Both the position numbers and the translations under genes were made by a program. Below, piece by piece: positions 62,779 to 64,000 of a stretch of DNA of 64,000 bases. Numbering within the stretch: the first letter of the stretch is position 1; each line of letters opens with the position of its first letter. The stretch is from Octadecabacter sp. B2R22 (lineage in GTDB: Bacteria; Pseudomonadota; Alphaproteobacteria; Rhodobacterales; Rhodobacteraceae), in NCBI RefSeq assembly GCF_018861045.1, contig NZ_JAHKQJ010000010.1:310001-374000 (forward strand), in the 5' to 3' direction. The notes below the pieces were generated by a model, which searched no databases, had not been told where the DNA came from, and was given only the letters and a program-made list of their open reading frames with translations.

Positions 62779-62923
62779 GCATAGCCCTTGTCGTTGCGCT
62801 GAGCGTCGGCGCACCGTGACGGTGCTGTCAGAGGCCGTTTACCCCTAACGACTACCCATATGAGCTGTTGATCTGCGCGCCCGACGGGCCGTTGGGTCTT
62901 GTTTTGGCGGGGTTGTTTAAATG

Positions 62924-62941
62924 ACCCCTATTAAAAGGGGT
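62924..62941 (+). promoter_or_regulatory. Hairpin covering the ribosome-binding site of the next gene
   Basis: ACCCCT (62924-62929) pairs with AGGGGT (62936-62941) over ATTAAA. The right arm contains the AAGGGG ribosome-binding site 6 nt before ATG 62947, so folding would hide it. It may dampen translation; a 6-bp stem is modest. Confidence 0.4.
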
Positions 62942-62946
62942 TTCCT

Positions 62947-64000
62947 ATGAACAAGGTGATTACTGACGGGCTGGTGTTTATGCCGCCACCATTTTCAGAC
63001 GGCTTGGATGTGTGGTCGAGCGGGGATGGAACACCGGGGTCGGATACCTATGATCAGTCCGGCGGCGGGGCATATGTTCCTGCGGATCAAGATTTTGCAG
63101 GGTGCATTGAGATTGTAAAAACCAGCTCGGTGACAAAGCTGCGGTACATGGGAGAAACGTCCGTGTTGCCGGGGTGTTATTTGCGTGTGACGGCCAAAGT
63201 CAAATGCGTTTCAGGTGCCTTACCGGATGTTCGGATTGCGGGCTGGGCTGGGCAATCCGGCGGGGCTGAACTGACTGGCGTTGTGACCAATGGACCATCG
63301 GTTTCGATCACCAGCTATGGTGAGGTGTTTGAAGTCACAGCAATCATCGGCACAGGTGCGCGCACTGGTGTTGATATGACATGGGCAAACGCCAGCTACG
63401 GGCATTTTGGGATTGATTTGACGGGCGCGAACGGGGGTGTTGTGCGTGTTGATGATATTACCATTGAGGACGTGTCATCCGTGTTCCTGCGAGATCAGGT
63501 GGGCATCGTGGATGTGCGCGATTACGGCGCGCTGGGCGATGGTGTCACGGACGATTCAGCGGCCTTTGAAGCCGCGGATCAGGATGCGGATGGCCGCGAG
63601 GTTTTGGTGTCTGAGGGGACTTATTTCCTTGGTGGGTCGGTGACGTTCAACAACCAGGTTCGGTTTCAGGGCACGGTCACAATGGGCGACGAACACCGGC
63701 TGATTTTCCAGAAGAATTTCGACTACCCGACCTATGTTGATGCCTTTGTCGACGAAGAGCTGGCATTCAAAAAAGCGTTTCAAGCGTTGTTGAATTTTGC
63801 GGACCACGAAAGCCTTGATTTATGTGGCCGCCGTATTTCGCTTTCTGAACCTGTCGATATGCAGGCAGCGGTCAACAATAAGGACAAGTTCGAAGTCCGC
63901 CGCGTCATCCGAAACGGGCAATTCCAGCCCATCGATGGCTCTGCGTGGGACAGTGATGTTGTCGTGGCGCAGGCGACGTACAGTGCGTCGGAGTCGATAA
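62947..64000 (+). CDS. Pectate-lyase/tail-spike-like beta-helix protein (3' end outside window)
   Basis: ATG 62947, with AAGGGG 6 nt upstream, opens a frame that stays open to the window end (351 codons visible). The first 175 residues are a beta-rich region without a signal peptide. From about residue 188 comes VDVRDYGALGDGVTDDSAAF, the signature of the pectate-lyase-3 / tail-spike beta-helix superfamily, followed by VSEGTYFLGGSVTF. Proteins of this type are glycan-binding or cleaving, in phage tail spikes and in exopolysaccharide or capsule clusters. No phage genes are visible upstream, so a polysaccharide-related role is favoured but unproven. Confidence 0.75.
   Translation, partial: MNKVITDGLVFMPPPFSDGLDVWSSGDGTPGSDTYDQSGGGAYVPADQDFAGCIEIVKTSSVTKLRYMGETSVLPGCYLRVTAKVKCVSGALPDVRIAGWAGQSGGAELTGVVTNGPSVSITSYGEVFEVTAIIGTGARTGVDMTWANASYGHFGIDLTGANGGVVRVDDITIEDVSSVFLRDQVGIVDVRDYGALGDGVTDDSAAFEAADQDADGREVLVSEGTYFLGGSVTFNNQVRFQGTVTMGDEHRLIFQKNFDYPTYVDAFVDEELAFKKAFQALLNFADHESLDLCGRRISLSEPVDMQAAVNNKDKFEVRRVIRNGQFQPIDGSAWDSDVVVAQATYSASESI

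Overview
The window reads as a chromosomal segment of an alphaproteobacterium of the Rhodobacterales (Roseobacter group). Support comes from a VPLPA-CTERM exported protein, a class I lysyl-tRNA synthetase, the acs/adk/DUF4212/actP acetate block, a capsule KpsT/KpsE/KdsA set, and many tightly packed operons with 1-8 nt overlaps. There are no rRNA genes, CRISPR arrays, intact insertion sequences or prophages. One tRNA-Gln(UUG) is present. The genus is not determined.

Layout. 1-7232: acetate/carboxylate uptake and activation (acetyl-CoA synthetase 3' end, adenylate kinase, DUF4212 small subunit, ActP-like symporter), then a cNMP/CBS/DUF294 regulator, a small membrane protein and a membrane-anchored DnaQ-like exonuclease. 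7233-8682: a gene-poor stretch and one unknown 312-residue protein. 8832-14796: a class III aminotransferase divergent from a TetR regulator and a polyamine-type ABC importer. 15168-21140: a cyclic-nucleotide island with a Popeye-like membrane sensor, a FecR-domain protein, a CHASE2 adenylate cyclase and a cNMP-binding patatin phospholipase. 21179-26257: a short ORF, tRNA-Gln, a BON-MscS channel, and kdsA-kpsE-kpsT. 26457-34467: a DNA glycosylase, an SseB-like protein, and the cell-shape operon mreB-mreC-mreD-mrdA-rodA ending in ghrA. 34581-36846: leuA with an apparent leucine-rich leader peptide. 36935-41000: short-chain dehydrogenase, acetyltransferase, VPLPA-CTERM protein, a secreted-protein gene broken by a nonsense codon, and a secreted 18-repeat MORN protein. 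41041-53695: nadE, PfkB-type sugar-phosphate kinase, GluRS, MATE exporter, GGCT-like protein, YbbA/YbbP-type ABC system divergent from a TesA-type esterase, dodecin, cold-shock protein, PhnA. 53699-54169: an apparent 31-residue membrane peptide and a hairpin-rich stretch with no gene. 54170-62778: EttA, GGDEF-EAL protein, NadD, DacB, TerB-like protein, LysRS-I, DUF4864 protein. 62947-end: the start of a pectate-lyase/tail-spike-like beta-helix protein that runs off the window.

How the genes fit together. The strongest functional groupings are acetate assimilation, polyamine uptake with a transaminase, cAMP production beside cAMP-binding effectors, cell-wall elongation, and capsule export. The least explained pieces are the cyclic-nucleotide island, the leuA leader, two unannotated small ORFs, the structured gap before ettA, and the MORN protein with its broken neighbour. 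All functional calls rest on reading motifs and gene order by eye; no database search was run.
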